Below are positions 1-6,805 of a DNA stretch of 64,000 bases, piece after piece (positions within the stretch are counted from its first letter, which is position 1; each line of letters starts with the position of its first letter). Location of the stretch: assembly GCA_038213375.1 (NCBI GenBank), contig JBBQTB010000016.1, positions 56,544-120,543 of the forward strand. The letters are read 5' to 3'. The stretch is from JAAUTT01 sp038213375. Lineage in GTDB: Bacteria > Bacteroidota > Bacteroidia > Bacteroidales > JAAUTT01. The notes beneath the pieces were generated by a model, which saw only the letters and a program-made list of their open reading frames with translations, made no database searches and was not told where the DNA came from. A program made the translations under genes and the position numbers.

Positions 1-38
1 ATTACCGTTTGGCTCTAATCAAAATGCCAAACGGTAAT
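1..38. terminator. Perfect inverted repeat, probable terminator
   Basis: Two 13-base arms (positions 1-13 and 26-38, starting ATTACCGTTTGGC) are exact reverse complements separated by a 12-base loop, followed by a T-rich stretch. It probably terminates a gene lying left of the window. The T-run is interrupted, so a non-terminator repeat remains possible. Confidence 0.55.
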
Positions 39-173
39 TTGCTTTTATACTTTTCCCTGATAATAAAAAATTGAACAAATAATATTAATTTTGTTTTTAG
101 AAGGTAAAAATAGTATCAGAGTCCTTATCCATTTAATTTTTTATTCAATTTACAACGAAAAATAATAATAAAA

Positions 174-548
174 ATGCAGGATTTAATAATTCAAGGAACT
201 AACAAGACCCCATCGATCGATTTTAAAATAAACGGTGAGTTGAAAATTGAAGGCCGTTCTATTCCTGAAAATACATATGATTTTTACAAACCCATCGTTA
301 ATTGGGTGGAAACATTAAAAGAAAGTATCCCTTCATCTATTACATTAACAGTAAAGTTAGAATATATTAATACCAGTTCCAGCAAATTGATATTGGATAT
401 ATTTAAAATACTTGATGAAATTTTTACTTCAAAAAAGTGTGAAGTTGAAATTGTTTGGTTATACGACTATGATGATGATGAAAGTCGCGATGAAGGCCAC
501 AATTACAAAAGTGAATTGAGTGTACCATTTAATATTAAGGTATATTAA
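174..548 (+). CDS. SiaC-family (DUF1987) regulatory phosphoprotein
   Basis: A 124-residue cytoplasmic protein of the SiaC/DUF1987 family. The family hallmarks are present: TPSIDF (residues 12-17), IEGRSIPEN (25-33) and FYKPIVNW (37-44). In Pseudomonas, SiaC is a partner-switching phosphoprotein controlled by a kinase and a PP2C phosphatase; Bacteroidota homologues often sit beside sensor kinases and phosphatases, so a signalling role is likely, but the partner here is unknown. The C-terminal half has an acidic patch (DYDDDESRDE). It is convergent with the histidine kinase gene and the two stop codons share bases 546-547. The family call is firm and the function is inferred. Confidence 0.85.
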   Translation: MQDLIIQGTNKTPSIDFKINGELKIEGRSIPENTYDFYKPIVNWVETLKESIPSSITLTVKLEYINTSSSKLILDIFKILDEIFTSKKCEVEIVWLYDYDDDESRDEGHNYKSELSVPFNIKVY

Positions 549-1909
549 AAAGTAATTGTAAATATGGTTTCCTTCTCGGGCACTGAACTTGCTGTTATTG
601 AGCCATTGTGCAGCCTGATAATTTGCTTGGAAAGACTTAGTCCAATTCCTGATCCGGATGGTTTGGTTGTAAAAAATGGGATAAATATCTTATCCAAAAC
701 TTCTTGCAAAATACCCATTCCATTATCAATTACCTGAATGGTCGCATGACCTCGTTTATTATAAAAAGCTTTCATTTCAATGTGAGACTCCGAACGGCCT
801 TCCAAAGCGTGAATCGAATTTTTTATCAGATTTATCAGAACTTGTTCAATTAGTTGCTCGTCAATAGATAATTCAATGTTTTCGGGCAGAATGCTAATAG
901 CAAACAATATATTGTTGCGTTTCATCTCTTCCTCCAAAAACTTCTCAATATTTTTGAACAGGTTATTGATGGACGATATTTTAAAATTTGGTGTGGGTAT
1001 CTTTGTAAGGTTCCGATACGTGTTCACAAAATGCAATAAGCCTGTACTTCGCCTGTTTATGGTTTGAATTGCCTGTTGAATTTCATCAAGACTTTCCCGT
1101 TCAATTTGCAAACAAACTCCGCCCGTTTGATCCAAATCACTTTGGGCTTTCAGCATTAGCTCGATGGTTGACGATAATGAAGCAATTGGAGTAATTGAAT
1201 TCATTATTTCGTGTGTAAGCACTCGGATAAGTTTTTGCCAGGCCTCTGTTTCCTGTTCCTCAAGTACACTCTGAATATTTTTAATTGTAGCCAGTGTGAT
1301 ATTTTTACTCCTGATTTTTAGTTCAGTTGCGAAAATAGCAAGTTGTAAAATATCATCTTCGTCCTGCACTTTTACTAAAGCGTTCTGTCCGGCTTTTATA
1401 TTCAAAAGCGTAACCACAAGTTCCGGGCTAAGCAGATTTAGGGCGTGGATATTCTTCAAACTATTAACCTGAAATAGCTTTTTTGCAGCTTTGTTAACCA
1501 TTTCAACCTCTCCATCCTTTTGATAGGCGATAATACTTACATCTATATTTTGAACTATACTTTGCAGGTAATGAAAGTGTTCTTCCTTTTCGGAACGAAC
1601 TTGTTGAAAGTCGCGAATAACATCGTTAAAAGCTTTATTAAGTTCATCAAACGACGAACCCATCCCTTCAATTTGAAACGACCGCGAAAATTCTGAAAAA
1701 CGTATCGATTCAAGAAAACTTGCCAAATCACGATTGGTTTTATTCACATACCTAATTAACGAGAACACCTGGTATATAATTATGCCACAAAGAATAAACG
1801 AAGGTAACAACCATTTTTCCTCCACCACGGAAAAGAAAAATGTGCCGATGGAAATTGTTAAAATGATAATTCGGAAAATACTATTTACATAGAAATTTTT
1901 ATAGGTCAT
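545..1909 (-). CDS. NtrY-like sensor histidine kinase
   Basis: Membrane sensor kinase of about 454 residues. Two hydrophobic segments (about residues 10-27 and 33-53) are followed by a PAS-like region (about 112-220), an H-box VLTHEIMNSITP with the phospho-accepting His near residue 233, and a HATPase domain with N-box NLIKNSIHALEG, DNGMGI and the lid FFTTKPSGSGIGL. The start is placed at the internal ATG at 1909 rather than 1951 because it leaves only an 11-bp overlap with the upstream response-regulator gene. The gene is co-transcribed with that regulator, so the pair forms an NtrY/NtrC-type system. The input signal is not evident. It likely controls sigma-54 promoters, possibly the adjacent ABC/TolC genes. 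Confidence 0.9.
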   Translation of the reverse strand: MTYKNFYVNSIFRIIILTISIGTFFFSVVEEKWLLPSFILCGIIIYQVFSLIRYVNKTNRDLASFLESIRFSEFSRSFQIEGMGSSFDELNKAFNDVIRDFQQVRSEKEEHFHYLQSIVQNIDVSIIAYQKDGEVEMVNKAAKKLFQVNSLKNIHALNLLSPELVVTLLNIKAGQNALVKVQDEDDILQLAIFATELKIRSKNITLATIKNIQSVLEEQETEAWQKLIRVLTHEIMNSITPIASLSSTIELMLKAQSDLDQTGGVCLQIERESLDEIQQAIQTINRRSTGLLHFVNTYRNLTKIPTPNFKISSINNLFKNIEKFLEEEMKRNNILFAISILPENIELSIDEQLIEQVLINLIKNSIHALEGRSESHIEMKAFYNKRGHATIQVIDNGMGILQEVLDKIFIPFFTTKPSGSGIGLSLSKQIIRLHNGSITASSVPEKETIFTITF

Positions 1910-3275
1910 ATTTTTCCATTCTCCGGTATAGTGAAGTTCGGGTAATTCCAAGTTCCTGTGCAGCCTGGCTTATATTACCCTGAAATTGTTTCAATACCTT
2001 AACAATGATTTGTTTTTCTACATCGTCAAGATTAAAGGTTGAAAGCTCAAAATCTCCCACTTTGCTTGGCTGAGTGGACAATATAAAATCGTCCGGTTCC
2101 AGAATATTTGAATCGGCCATAATGATAGCACGTTCAATGGCATGCTGCAATTCGCGCACATTTCCGGGCCAAGGGTAAAGATTTAGCTTTTTGATGGATG
2201 ATGTACTAATACCTTTGATATTCTTTTTGTACTTCTTGGTATAAATTTTTATATAATGATTAGCTAAAAGAGGGATGTCACCGGCTCGCTCGCGCAATGG
2301 AGGGAGGTGTATTTCTACAGTATTTACCCTATATAACAAGTCCTGACGAAATTGATTATCCGAAACCATTTGCAAAATATTGTTATTGGTAGCACATATC
2401 AACCGAACATCAATTGCTTTCGGACGAGTAGCTCCAACCCGAACAACTTCACGGCGTTCAAGAACTGTGAGTAATTTCGTTTGTAAAGTATTAGAAAGGT
2501 TACCAATTTCATCGAGAAACAAACTACCGCCCGACGCAACTTCAAATCGCCCGGGTTTTTCCTTTTTCGCGTCAGTAAATGCTCCTTTTTCATGGCCGAA
2601 TAGTTCGCTTTCAAACAAACTCTCGCTTATCGACCCTAAGTCAACACTCATAAAAACCTCATCTTTCCGATGAGAATTCCGGTGCAGGGCACGGGCTACC
2701 AGTTCTTTTCCAGTACCATTTTCACCTAATATCAACACGTTGGCATCTGTTGCAGCCACTTTCTGTATGGTGGCGAAAACCTTTTGCATTTCGGGCGAAT
2801 TCCCGATAAAATCGGCAAAAGGTTGATCCATTACCGCACTTAATTCTTTTTGTTTATTTCGCAGACTGTCTGTTTCCCATCTGGAACGTCTCAGTTTTAT
2901 AGACGAAGAAATGGTTGCCAAAAGTTTCTCGTTTTGCCATGGCTTCAATACAAAATCAGTTGCTCCTGCTTTTATAGCACGAACCGCTTTTTCAGCATCA
3001 CCATAAGCAGTAATGAAAACTACCACAGCATCATTATCTATTTCAATTATTTTTTCCATCCACTCGAAACCTTCCTGTCCGCTAATGGCATCTTTGGTAA
3101 AATTCATATCCAAAAGAACCACATCAAAATCCTCCTTTTTCATTGCCTCGGGAATGCGTTCGGGATTGTTTACAGCAGTAATTGATTCAACATGGTTTTT
3201 TAATAGCAGTTTTAAAGCAAACAAAATATCTTCGTTGTCATCAACAGCAAGGATTCTACCTATTTTTGCAGTCAT
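1899..3275 (-). CDS. Sigma-54-dependent response regulator (NtrC family)
   Basis: A 458-residue NtrC-type activator. The receiver domain (1-115) has acidic residues D12/D13, phospho-acceptor D56 and K111. The AAA+ domain has Walker A GENGTGKE (184-191), the sigma-54 contact loop GAFTDA (231-236) and DEIG (255-258). A Fis-type helix-turn-helix occupies about 418-455. The contact loop has Asp where enterobacterial proteins have Gly (GAFTGA). The start at 3275 (MTAKIGRILAVDD) places the receiver fold directly at the N-terminus; the longer frame to 3320 adds an unrelated extension. It overlaps the downstream kinase gene by 11 bp and is divergent from the ABC ATPase gene, whose upstream region contains a sigma-54-like site. 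Confidence 0.93.
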   Translation of the reverse strand: MTAKIGRILAVDDNEDILFALKLLLKNHVESITAVNNPERIPEAMKKEDFDVVLLDMNFTKDAISGQEGFEWMEKIIEIDNDAVVVFITAYGDAEKAVRAIKAGATDFVLKPWQNEKLLATISSSIKLRRSRWETDSLRNKQKELSAVMDQPFADFIGNSPEMQKVFATIQKVAATDANVLILGENGTGKELVARALHRNSHRKDEVFMSVDLGSISESLFESELFGHEKGAFTDAKKEKPGRFEVASGGSLFLDEIGNLSNTLQTKLLTVLERREVVRVGATRPKAIDVRLICATNNNILQMVSDNQFRQDLLYRVNTVEIHLPPLRERAGDIPLLANHYIKIYTKKYKKNIKGISTSSIKKLNLYPWPGNVRELQHAIERAIIMADSNILEPDDFILSTQPSKVGDFELSTFNLDDVEKQIIVKVLKQFQGNISQAAQELGITRTSLYRRMEKYDL

Positions 3276-3426
3276 AAAATAAGGTTTTTTTATTTGGCTT
3301 AAATGTAATAAAAAATACAAAATGTCCGAAATCGTACTGTTTATGTTTCATAATTGTACACTAAATATTACAAATATTATTGCGACATATTGTTTATGTT
3401 ACTAACATATAACCTAATAACCATTT

Positions 3427-3442
3427 AGGCATAAGATTTGTA
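3427..3442 (+). promoter_or_regulatory. Possible sigma-54 promoter upstream of ABC/TolC genes
   Basis: The sequence AGGCATAAGATTTGTA resembles the -24/-12 consensus TGGCACRnnnnTTGCW. GG and GT dinucleotides are separated by exactly 10 bases; the -12 element has GT instead of GC. It lies in the 310-bp divergent intergenic region 3276-3585 between the NtrC-type regulator and the ABC ATPase, and points toward the latter. The rest of that region is AT-rich with no other gene-like feature. This is a weak match supported mainly by context. Confidence 0.35.
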
Positions 3443-3585
3443 AGATAAAAATCGAAAAAATGATTGTTTTGAGTAAATGGATGGAATGGACCAACTTAAT
3501 TCTGCATTTATCTATGTATTTTAACTTAATTCTACTTATTTCAATGCATCTCAATTTAAAAATATTTCAATGTAAAAAATAATAT

Positions 3586-4263
3586 ATGCTTAAAACAATT
3601 GATTTAACTAAAGTTTTTAGAACCGACGAAGTTGAAACTACTGCATTAAATAAAGTGAACATTCAAATTGTTCCCGGCGAATTCGTAGCTATCATGGGCC
3701 CTTCGGGATGCGGAAAGTCCACCTTGTTAAATATTCTTGGTTTACTCGATAACCCGTCCACTGGGCTTATGTATTTTAATAGCGAAGAGGTATCAAAGTA
3801 TACAGAGAAAAAACGGACTAATTTGCGTAAGTCCAATATCGGTTTTGTGTTCCAAAGCTTCAACCTTATTGATGAGCTTACGGTTTATGAAAATGTAGAA
3901 TTACCTTTATTGTACATGAAAGTGTCGGGTTCCGACAGGAGGAAAAAAGTTGAAGGCGTATTAGAGCGAATGAAAATAGCACATCGGCGAAACCATTTTC
4001 CACAACAACTTTCAGGTGGCCAGCAGCAGCGAGTGGCAATTGCCCGTGCGGTAGTAACCAAACCCAGACTGATACTCGCCGATGAGCCAACCGGAAACCT
4101 CGACTCTGCGAATGGTGAGGAAGTAATGAACCTGCTTAGTGAACTTAACCAGGAAGGAACCACCATTGTGATGGTTACTCACTCCCCCACCGATGCTGAA
4201 AAAGCTTCGCGAATTGTGCAATTGTTCGATGGACATGTGATCACCGAGAATATTCGTAAATAA
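3586..4263 (+). CDS. ABC transporter ATP-binding protein (MacB/LolD type)
   Basis: A 225-residue ATPase subunit. It has Walker A GPSGCGKST (38-46), signature LSGGQQQRVAIARA, Walker B LILADEPTGNLDS and the switch His in MVTHSP. The LolD/MacB-type signature suggests coupling to an FtsX/MacB-like permease that exports lipoproteins, peptides or drugs across the envelope. No permease or periplasmic adaptor gene is next to it; a TolC-family channel follows 76 bp downstream on the same strand. It may serve a permease encoded elsewhere. It is divergent from an NtrC/NtrY pair, an arrangement common for such exporters in Bacteroidota. Confidence 0.92.
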   Translation: MLKTIDLTKVFRTDEVETTALNKVNIQIVPGEFVAIMGPSGCGKSTLLNILGLLDNPSTGLMYFNSEEVSKYTEKKRTNLRKSNIGFVFQSFNLIDELTVYENVELPLLYMKVSGSDRRKKVEGVLERMKIAHRRNHFPQQLSGGQQQRVAIARAVVTKPRLILADEPTGNLDSANGEEVMNLLSELNQEGTTIVMVTHSPTDAEKASRIVQLFDGHVITENIRK

Positions 4264-4339
4264 AATAAATATTCAGGTTCTACACCACAAAAGATAATAA
4301 TAAATCACTTATAAATAAATACTTAATTAAACCATAGCA

Positions 4340-5680
4340 ATGAAAAGATTTTTGTATCTCATTTTAGTTTTCTGCATTTCTTACTCCACAAGCCATGCTC
4401 AAAAATCCTGGACTTTGGAAGAATGCATTAAATATGCGTTGGATAAAAATATCCAAATTAAAAGACAGCAATTGACGCATGAAATAAACGAACAAAATTT
4501 CAATCAATCGAAATACAACATGCTTCCTGATGTTGGAGTGCAGTTTAGCCATAATCTGAATTCAGGAAGAGCTCTCAATACCGATCAGTATAAATGGGAA
4601 AACAAAAATTTTCAGGATGGATCAATGGGAATTCAGGCAAACGTTTTACTTTTTAATGGGCTTCAAAATCAAAATAACATAAAGTATTTCAAACTTTCTA
4701 TGCAGAAAAGCCTGGCAGATCTGGAAAAAGCCAAAAACGATATTTCACTGAATATTGCTCTTGGCTATCTTGATATATTGTATAACACAGAATTGCTGGA
4801 TATTGCAAAAAGTCAGATTGAAGTAACTCAGCTTCAGGTTGAAAGAAACAAAAAATTGGTAGAAGTTGGTAATGTGGCACGAGGTACATTGCTAGAAATA
4901 CAATCGCAGGCATCGCGTGAAAAAGTAAATGTGACCAATGCAAAAAACAACCTTGATATATCCTATCTAAATCTCACTCAATTATTAGAGCTTGATTCCG
5001 TGGGAAATTTTCAAATTACAAAGCCAGAATTACTTACCGTTGAAGAAAATAAAATATTAGAATCGGTGATGGAAATTTATAATATTGCTGTTGCCAGAAT
5101 GCCCCAAATAAAAAGTTCAGAACTAAATCTTGAGGTTCAAAAAGCGAATTTAGCAGTATCTAAAGGTAAATACAGTCCGCGTCTGTCAATGTCTGGATTA
5201 TACTATTCGCGCTATAGTGAGTTAGCCACTGATCTTCTAAATCCAAATTCCAAATACTCCTATTTAAATCAGTTGAAAGATAATCAGTACAAGCAATTAT
5301 CATTAAATTTGCAGATACCACTTTTTTCTAAATTTCAGACACGTACAACTATAAGTACCTCTAAAATCCAAGTTAGTGATGCTGAAATAACCCTGCTTCA
5401 AACAAAAAAAATATTATATAAAGAAATCCAACAGGCACATGCGGATGCTTTGGCATCATTTGATAATTATATATCAAGAAAAGAAGCAGTTGTTTCATCA
5501 GAAGAATCATTTAAATATTCACAGCAGAAATTTGATGTTGGAATGATCAGCGCCGTTGATTATAACTTGGCTAAGAACAACCTGACAAAGTCAAAGTCAG
5601 ATTTGATTCAAGCTAAGTATCAGTTCATTTTCAAGATAAAGGTTTTGGATTTTTACAAAGGATCAGCTTTATCTCTTTAA
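4340..5680 (+). CDS. TolC-family outer-membrane efflux protein
   Basis: A 446-residue outer-membrane channel component. An N-terminal signal peptide ends in SHAQ, followed by W-T-L-E-E-C-I-K-Y-A-L (residues 23-33), the typical opening of Bacteroidota TolC proteins. Two repeated OEP units with long amphipathic helices follow, ending around a coiled-coil rich in K, S and Q. It would form a trimeric barrel with a periplasmic alpha-helical tunnel and complete a tripartite exporter with the upstream ABC ATPase. The adaptor (HlyD/MacA) and permease are absent from the window. A weak hairpin lies at 5753-5784 after the gene. Confidence 0.92.
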   Translation: MKRFLYLILVFCISYSTSHAQKSWTLEECIKYALDKNIQIKRQQLTHEINEQNFNQSKYNMLPDVGVQFSHNLNSGRALNTDQYKWENKNFQDGSMGIQANVLLFNGLQNQNNIKYFKLSMQKSLADLEKAKNDISLNIALGYLDILYNTELLDIAKSQIEVTQLQVERNKKLVEVGNVARGTLLEIQSQASREKVNVTNAKNNLDISYLNLTQLLELDSVGNFQITKPELLTVEENKILESVMEIYNIAVARMPQIKSSELNLEVQKANLAVSKGKYSPRLSMSGLYYSRYSELATDLLNPNSKYSYLNQLKDNQYKQLSLNLQIPLFSKFQTRTTISTSKIQVSDAEITLLQTKKILYKEIQQAHADALASFDNYISRKEAVVSSEESFKYSQQKFDVGMISAVDYNLAKNNLTKSKSDLIQAKYQFIFKIKVLDFYKGSALSL

Positions 5681-5947
5681 TAATAAGGTTTGTAGTTAAT
5701 ATAGATTGTAGTTAGTACGAAGTAGTTAAGTTTCATTTTTTATTGCTGTGTTGGCGAGAACCTTTCAACTAAGGGTTTCCCGCCTTCGCAGTAATTGTTC
5801 GAGTTTGAGCCGTATTTATGAAATATGCTTTAATCGTTAGGGTGTTTCCTAATTCAAGAATAAGGTTAGTAATTGAGTTAGATACCAGACTGGAACAATA
5901 CTATGGGAAATATGAAAATATTATTTGCAGCAAAAAGTGAAAATATT
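5681..5947. other. Intergenic region between tolC-like gene and tRNA-Val
   Basis: No convincing gene is present in this stretch, which is part of a 330-base gap. It contains an imperfect hairpin (GGCGAGAACC at 5753-5762 pairing with GGGTTTCCCGCC at 5773-5784) that may act as the TolC-gene terminator, although no T-run follows. The tRNA promoter begins just to the right. Confidence 0.4.
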
Positions 5948-5978
5948 TTTGCAGATCTAAAAAACGCGGTTATCTTTG
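5948..5978 (+). promoter_or_regulatory. Bacteroidota-type promoter of tRNA-Val
   Basis: A -33 box TTTG (5948-5951) and a -7 box TATCTTTG (5971-5978, consensus TAnnTTTG) are separated by 19 bases, the spacing known for the Bacteroidota primary sigma factor. The tRNA begins 32 bases downstream. It is the best promoter match in the window. Confidence 0.7.
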
Positions 5979-6010
5979 CACCGCCTTTGAAAACAAGCCT
6001 AGGCAAATTG

Positions 6011-6085
6011 GGGAGCATAGCTCAGCTGGTTCAGAGCACCTGCCTTACAAGCAGGGGGTCGGGGGTTCGAATCCCTCTGCTCCCA
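6011..6085 (+). tRNA. tRNA-Val (anticodon TAC)
   Basis: Full cloverleaf. The acceptor stem GGGAGCA pairs with TGCTCCC, the D-arm is AGCTC...GAGC, and the anticodon stem CCTGC/GCAGG encloses loop CTTACAA (anticodon TAC, reading GUA). The T-arm is GGGGGTTCGAATCCCTC and the discriminator base is A. The 3' CCA is not encoded (CCC follows). A hairpin terminator follows at once. Confidence 0.97.
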
Positions 6086-6097
6086 CCCAACAAAGAC

Positions 6098-6130
6098 AAG
6101 GGTTTCAGATATTTTCTGAAACCCTTTTTT
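6098..6130 (+). terminator. Terminator after tRNA-Val
   Basis: A 12-bp stem (AAGGGTTTCAGA at 6098-6109 with TCTGAAACCCTT at 6115-6126) is followed by a run of T. It is a canonical intrinsic terminator 12 bases after the tRNA. Confidence 0.85.
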
Positions 6131-6227
6131 ATTTTTAGGTCTACTAAAACATTGTCTTGTCTAAAATAAGTTTACACTAAAAAGTGTAAAAATGGAAAGA
6201 AAAAGTAAAGTTATTTTACCTCGCATC

Positions 6228-6277
6228 AGATTGCTACTTAAAACGGCTAAGTCGAAGACATTCACCGAGCAGTTTCG
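6228..6277 (+). repeat. Partial copy of a dispersed palindromic repeat
   Basis: The segment containing CTAAGTCGAAGACATTCACC aligns, in reverse complement, with the palindromic element at 16065-16115 (GAAGTC-AAAGACATTCGCC). The similarity extends for about 50 bases. It lies directly upstream of the truncated transposase, suggesting a mobile-element-linked repeat family. Confidence 0.45.
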
Positions 6278-6290
6278 AACATTAGGCTGA

Positions 6291-6725
6291 ACAAGGGGGT
6301 TAGTTATTTTTGGTTGGTGTTTAATGCCAAGCTATATACACATGATTGCTAGAGCAGAAGGAGACAATTCGTTATCCGATATTTTACGCGACTTCAAGAA
6401 ATACACCTCAAAAGCCAAAGTAAAACAAATAAGGGAAGAGCGGGAAAGCCGCCTTGAATGGATGTTAGAACTATTCGCTAAAGCAGGCGAACCACTAAAG
6501 AAAATTAAAGATTACAAATTTTGGCAAGATGGTAACCAAGCCAAAGAAATCTATGGCAACAAGTTTATGGGCGAAAAGTTAGATTACATCCATCAGAATC
6601 CGGTAGAAGATATGATAGTTTATAAAGCCGAAGATTACCAATTCAGTTCTGCAAGAAATTACGCAGAATTACCAAATGTTTTGGAAGTTTGTTTAATTTC
6701 ACCTCAATGGAAAACGTATAGATAA
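6291..6725 (+). pseudogene. Truncated REP-associated (IS200/Y1-like) transposase
   Basis: C-terminal portion of a RAYT/Y1_Tnp transposase. The frame is open from 6291 (after a TGA at 6288-6290), and residues before the first ATG at 6324 already read as family sequence (GLVIFGWCLMPS). The nucleophile Tyr region FKKYTSKA and the C-terminal YIHQNPVED and YQFSSARNYA blocks are present. The first roughly 45 residues of the family are missing. The HUH metal-binding motif reads SYIH instead of the expected SHIH/NHIH, so one of its two His residues is lost. Such enzymes mobilise or maintain REP palindromes, and two REP-like hairpins sit directly downstream. It is most likely inactive. Confidence 0.8.
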
Positions 6726-6745
6726 TTGGTTCACGCTACTTGTAT

Positions 6746-6790
6746 GTCGTTCGGAAACGACGGACAATATTGGCACGGATTGCAAATCCG
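6746..6790. repeat. REP-like double hairpin next to RAYT remnant
   Basis: Two adjacent perfect hairpins: GTCGTT-CGGA-AACGAC (6746-6761) and CGGATT-GCA-AATCCG (6776-6790), separated by GACAATATTGGCA. Paired short palindromes adjoining a RAYT gene match the known REP/BIME arrangement, and GGATT...AATCC hairpins accompany such transposases in Bacteroidota. It lies between the transposase end and the stop codon of the glycosidase gene and may also terminate transcription. Confidence 0.65.
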
Positions 6791-6805
6791 CACCAGCAGG
6801 GGTTT

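Noticed and set aside
5903..6169. 88-codon plus-strand frame overlapping tRNA-Val
   Set aside because: It runs through the whole tRNA and its terminator and has no protein-like motif.
6011..6725. tRNA-Val as an integration site for the transposase remnant
   Set aside because: No duplicated tRNA 3' end is visible near the element, and RAYT enzymes do not use tRNA attachment sites.
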